Shown piece after piece: positions 9,976-13,033 of a stretch of DNA of 13,033 nt (positions are counted from its first letter, which is position 1; each line of letters opens with the position of its first letter). The notes under the pieces are model-generated. The model did no database searches, was not told the origin of the DNA, and saw only the letters and a list, made by a program, of their open reading frames with translations. The position numbers and the translations under genes were made by a program. The stretch comes from Chloromonas sp. AAM2 (lineage: Eukaryota > Chlorophyta > Chlorophyceae > Chlamydomonadales > Chlamydomonadaceae), in NCBI GenBank assembly GCA_004335635.1, contig QAXH01006752.1:1-13033 (forward strand), given 5' to 3'.

Positions 9976-10330
9976 TTCTTGTGAAAGAGTTGACGTAAGC
10001 CGTAAATCTGGATTGAATTCCGAGATTGACTTCTGAGTCCTGCGATTCTACAGACCGATTTGCGACTGTTCCTGTTCTCATAGAAGCATTTTCTATGTGT
10101 GCATCCCGAAGAGGAACTTCACTGTCACACGTCACTGGTTCATCCTCATCTCGGTTCTTCGCACCAACTTGGTTCTTTCCAATTGTTAAGATGCACCTCA
10201 GCCGTGTGTGTCTTAAGTAGGGAAATCAAGTAGGTAAATTGTTGTAGCTGGCGTTGAAGCGCTCGGCACTGTTTGAAGTCAGACGCGGCTGTCCGACCGA
10301 CCCGTGATGCCTTTATATTTGTCGATGTTC
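9976..10330 (-). promoter_or_regulatory. 5' region of the phosphatase with TATA-like element
   Basis: On the gene strand, AAATATAAAG at 10320-10311 is a TATA-like element about 340 nt upstream of the ATG at 9975. A start site some 30 nt further on would leave a 5' UTR of roughly 300 nt. An in-frame TAG lies upstream of the ATG, and no other convincing coding exon is seen between. The placement of the promoter is an inference. Confidence 0.35.
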
Positions 10331-10488
10331 GCAATCCATGCAGGACAGGACGGTCGTTTTGGTTTGTCCGCACTTGAAACTGTACGAGGGTGCTTCACTT
10401 CTTATGTCTTGCTGTCAACACGGTCAAACGTGTTGGGTTTGCGCAGTGATCTGTTGCCATCATGACGCGTCATACAGGAGGGAACATG

Positions 10489-10493
10489 TTACA
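10489..10493 (-). terminator. TGTAA poly(A) signal for an upstream minus-strand transcript
   Basis: This is the first TGTAA on the minus strand downstream of the RRM coding exons; none was found between 12357 and here. It suggests that the minus-strand transcript carrying the RRM exons, or another minus-strand gene, ends near 10470, about 150 bp upstream of the phosphatase TATA-like element. Confidence 0.4.
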
Positions 10494-11413
10494 CGGCACA
10501 TGTCAGCAACTAAAGAGCAAGAAAACTTTCAATTCTAGGGAAGACTTTCCATTCTGATAGAAGTGCCAGGAGCCCAGTCCGTCGCAGCTATTTGACAAGA
10601 ATATCTTTGAATGGCCTGCAATGTGCCAGAAACTTTGCTGGTGATGACGCAGCGTTCCATTTCCTTTGCAGGCTCACTGTGTTAAGGAAGGGAGCCGCCT
10701 CTGCCATGCTGCCTGCAAGCAGCTGCCCGGCCTGTGACAGTCTGGTTCTGCTGTGTAGGTGTGCTTGGTGCACGTAGAGCCGGCGATGCAGACTGAGACA
10801 CAAACACAGTGTGTATACACTGCTTGCTCAGCGCTACTAACCATACACGTTATCATCTTGTTGATGCAACCACCATGAAACCCGTAATCATAACCAGGTC
10901 ACACAACAACAAAAGAGGGCCGCTCACTGCGTCACAGTGTCTTGATAGGAGTGGCTCTGCCTCACAACTTATCCTCACTCCCCTCTTATTTTGCTCCTGG
11001 GCCGGACACACATGACATTCAACAACAGCAACCACAGCATCAGACAATTGACCTTACTGTGGTATTCCGAGACGTCACGCAAGCCTCAGGGCAGTCCCTG
11101 CCATTCAGGTGCAGGGCTTTGCCAGCCTCCATCGTTTTGCAAGTGCAGCTGCCATGATGGTAACAACTAACTTCACTGGCTCCACGTCTGTCGCCCAGCC
11201 CTGCCTTCGCTGTGAATGCTTTGGTTGGAATGGTGCGCAGAGCAGCTGTTTGTGGTTGGCAATCATCAAAATAAGAAGCATGGCTCGCCATTGCAATGCT
11301 ACTTTTCTTGTTCCGTGCCGTTCACTTAAAATGCCGGCAGCATTCTCTCCGCATTCTTTGTGCTCACGGCCTTTGGTCCATGCATGTAACCTGCACCTGC
11401 AGCTGACGATGAC
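10494..11413. other. Stretch without a confident gene
   Basis: Probably introns or 3' UTR of a minus-strand transcript. A splice-bounded fragment near 11120-11065 on the minus strand reads ALHLNGRD...TSRNTT before ACA|GTAAGG and resembles the helix 2 end of an RRM, but it has no good acceptor. Plus-strand frames here show no recognisable domain. Confidence 0.35.
10588..10615 (-). CDS. Candidate last exon of a minus-strand gene
   Basis: After the acceptor CACATTGCAG, the minus strand reads through PFKDILVK to TAG at 10590-10588, about 95 nt before the TGTAA at 10493. A different phase reads AIQRYSCQ and onward to a stop near 10538. A possible preceding exon near 10725-10690 (SMAEAAPFLNT, donor ACA|GTGAGC) is equally unproven. 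I cannot connect these to the RRM exons with certainty. Confidence 0.2.
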
Positions 11414-11546
11414 CTTCAAAGCGACAGCGTACTCTGTGCTAGCAAGTATTATCTCGCAACATCCCTGACCGTCTGGAGGTTTGCCAGCAACAATCACGAT
11501 CACAACCTCGGCCCCAAACCCACCAACAGCTTGGAGGATGTCAGTG
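11414..11546 (-). CDS. Candidate exon resembling a degenerate second RRM
   Basis: After the acceptor CATCGCCCAG, the minus strand reads STDILQAVGGFGAE, then VVIVIVAGKPPDG, then QGCCEIILASTEYAVALK, ending at AAG|GTCATC. Laid against the RRM at 12357-12835, it gives the same order of helix, strand, loop, RNP1-like strand and helix, but the RNP1 aromatics are replaced (QGCCEIIL instead of KSRGFGFV). Its start phase fits the end of the candidate exon at 12053-12186. The donor is weak and no domain search was possible, so treat it as a proposal. Confidence 0.3.
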
Positions 11547-11579
11547 CTGGGCGATGCTGGACCGAGCGAGGCATACAGG

Positions 11580-11762
11580 GTACCGCAGGTACGGGCTTTT
11601 TGCAGGTACAAACGTACATCAGGTACAGACGTACAGCAGAACAGGTAGGGGCATTGTGCCGCAGGTACAGGCGTTCAAGAGGTACAAACGTACAGCAGAA
11701 CAGGTACAGGCAGCGTACCGCGGGTACAGGCGTTCAAGAGGTACATTCGTACGGCAGGTACG
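11580..11762. repeat. GTAC-dense minisatellite with 59-bp period
   Basis: GTAC occurs 15 times in 183 bp. A perfect 23-mer starting GGTACAGGCG lies at 11664-11686 and 11723-11745, and a perfect 17-mer GTACAGCAGAACAGGTA lies at 11631-11647 and 11690-11706. Both pairs are 59 bp apart, so this is a degenerate 59-bp array of about three copies built from smaller GGTAC(A/G) units. Plus-strand open frames across it only translate the repeat and are not genes. Confidence 0.9.
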
Positions 11763-12052
11763 GATGTGTGTCTGGTTGAATGCCCGGCCTTACTTTGTAT
11801 GACACTACATGAAGGACATGAGCAAACAGAAAAATCAATTCCAATTGTTGATAATGTGTCAGTGGCTACCACTGTTGCCAGACAGCACAGACCAACACAC
11901 AATCTTTCAAGTGCCTGATGGGTGGGTTGCAGGCCAACACCCTTGGTAGAGTCGTGCGCTGTTGAGGGGCTGTCTGATTGTCCGCATCGTCCTAGAAGTG
12001 TCTCGGACTGCTAGGCTGAAAACGTTCCTCAATTGCCCGTTACCTCTCTCAC

Positions 12053-12186
12053 CTGTCGATGTCCATAGCATGGCTACTTGTCAGGTCATTCGTACCACCA
12101 GCAAGAGCACCAGGTGACCAGACAGGCGAGAGGCAGCAAACAGCAGATCCCAGGTACATGCGATTCGCAACATCAGCAACCCCTGC
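12053..12186 (-). CDS. Candidate exon downstream of the RRM exons
   Basis: It is bounded by a good acceptor (GGCTTTTGCAG) and a good donor (GACAG|GTGAGA) and is open for 44 codons plus two bases. It begins AGVADVANRMYLGS and ends GGTNDLTSSHAMDID. It could be a linker of the RRM protein if that gene splices at CAG|GTGGAG (just after 12384) instead of reading to the stop at 12357. That splice would remove the usual RRM strand 4, which argues against it. It may otherwise be 3' UTR. Confidence 0.3.
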
Positions 12187-12356
12187 CTGCAAAAGCCCAT
12201 CCTTTGAATAGCTTCCGAATGGCCAGCCTTGACGTGTTGCTCATGGGCCACTGACATGCAAACTGTTGAGACGTGCCAGGAGCCCCGGCCTCCAAGTGCT
12301 GAACAGCCGGCCCACGTGGCTGGCAACCTGTGGCTGTGCCCCCAATTAAATGACTA

Positions 12357-12835
12357 TCATTTGGGGTTCCTGCAGAGCTCCACCTGCAGGCGCCTGCCCT
12401 CCCAGTCGCGACCGTTCATGGCACGGATGCACTGCAGCGCACGCAACAACACACGAAATGAGCACAGCTGGTCGGACATTGATACTACCTCGGGCGCACC
12501 CAGTGCTGAAGCACTGGCAATAGTCAGGCCTACTCGCATGACAACATGCTCTGCCAGGATTTCCTGTACCTCGAGCAATCTCTTACCTCCCTGACGTCGT
12601 CCTCGTTATCCATGGCCACAAAGCCGAATCCTCTTGACTTGCCCATGGTATCGCGGACGATGCGCACCTGCAGTAGGCAGAAAGGTGTACAGCGACATGA
12701 TGTGTCGTTGCTGATCCGCAGCCCTCATGCCAGCAGCTAGGTATTGCGCCTGTCCAGCATCTGGTGCTGCTTATTTTCTGCTGGATTTCTCACCTCAGTC
12801 ACACGACCATACTTTCCAAAACGCCTCTCTACATC
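12357..12835 (-). CDS. RRM-type RNA-binding protein, 3' part (first exon not visible)
   Basis: Exons on the minus strand are 12835-12794, 12667-12587 and 12431-12357 (stop TGA), giving 65 residues, all in phase 0 with strong sites (GAG|GTGAGA, GAG|GTAAGA, acceptors GCAG). Together they form most of an RNA recognition motif: helix 1 (DVERRFGKYGRVTE), strand 2 (VRIVRD), the RNP1 octamer KSRGFGFV, helix 2 (EDDVRECIRAMNGRDW) and strand 4 (RRLQVEL), ending CRNPK. RNP2 and the N-terminus should lie on an upstream exon that I cannot find in 12836-13033, so it is probably beyond the window. The arrangement resembles SR-type and other single-RRM splicing factors, but no RS or Gly-rich tail is present if the stop at 12357 is used. 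Role inferred: single-stranded RNA binding in the nucleus or cytoplasm. Confidence 0.88.
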
Positions 12836-12940
12836 CTGCACGCATTGCAGGAAATAAGCAACAGAGGGAGATTTGTAGTTGCATTGTTTTTTATTATGCT
12901 TGTAGCCAGGAGGGGTGCAGAAGCCTAACTTTCGACCTAT

Positions 12941-13033
12941 ACAGGGAGTGTCCCAATTTCTTTACGGCAATGGCTTAGATACCCTCCAGGGGGCTTACAT
13001 TCAAATTCTAGGGCCATTCTGAGATGATCGGGG
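12941..13033. mobile_element. Possible Tc1/mariner-type terminal inverted repeat, element continuing past the window
   Basis: From 12941 the sequence reads TATACAGGGAGTGTCCCAAT, which resembles Tc1/mariner ends (TA target site, then CAGGG(A)GTGTCCCAA). The more A/T-rich DNA that follows differs from its surroundings. The partner end and any transposase would be outside the window. It would sit in the upstream intron of the RRM gene. Confidence 0.35.

Noticed and set aside
11531..11802. Two plus-strand open frames with repeated Tyr/Arg/Thr/Gly motifs
   Set aside because: They only translate the GTAC minisatellite in two frames and lack splice or start support.
12229..12594. Plus-strand open frame of 121 codons
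   Set aside because: It is antisense to the well-supported RRM exons.
1..13033. CRISPR array, toxin-antitoxin, phage or other bacterial-type system
   Set aside because: The intron-rich genes, TGTAA signals and lack of operon structure indicate eukaryotic nuclear DNA. The repeats seen are tandem micro- and minisatellites without spacer structure.

Overview
This window reads as nuclear DNA of a green alga (chlorophyte), probably a chlorophycean. Short exons of about 40-170 bp are separated by GT-AG introns of about 110-440 bp, coding codons prefer G or C in the third position, non-coding DNA is T/G-rich and full of short repeats, and TGTAA (the chlorophyte poly(A) signal) lies downstream of the coding ends. 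Almost no long uninterrupted ORF is real. The genes appear only when splice sites are joined in a consistent phase, which I did by eye. The organism assignment is an inference.

Layout. (1) 60-1942, minus strand: a six-exon hydrophobic or helical protein of unknown function that runs off the left edge. Its last visible donor site is duplicated in a perfect 31-bp tandem repeat at 1-62. (2) 2019-5036, plus strand: a seven-exon gene for a 649-residue unrecognised protein with a helical N-terminal half and a long Gly/Ala/Ser/Asp-rich tail. Its ATG is only 76 bp from the proposed ATG of gene 1, so the two may share a divergent promoter. (3) 5037-7082: no gene found. It is most likely the long 3' UTR of gene 2 (TGTAA at 5776, 6271 and 6585) followed by a convergent intergenic spacer. 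(4) 7390-9975, minus strand: a complete eight-exon gene for a 215-residue histidine phosphatase (phosphoglycerate mutase-like), the best supported gene here, with all phases matching and the RHG, SPFART, VERSFG, GES and SHGD motifs in order. (5) 12357-12835, minus strand: the 3' part of an RRM RNA-binding protein gene whose first exon is not visible. Downstream on the same strand are phase-compatible candidate exons, including one that looks like a degenerate second RRM, and no TGTAA until 10489-10493. The RRM transcript may therefore be much longer and cross a 59-bp-period GTAC-dense minisatellite at 11580-11762. (6) At the right edge, 12941 onward resembles the end of a Tc1/mariner-type transposon.

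The genes share no evident pathway. One encodes a phosphatase, one an RNA-binding protein and two are unknown. I saw no tRNA, rRNA, CRISPR array or bacterial-type system.
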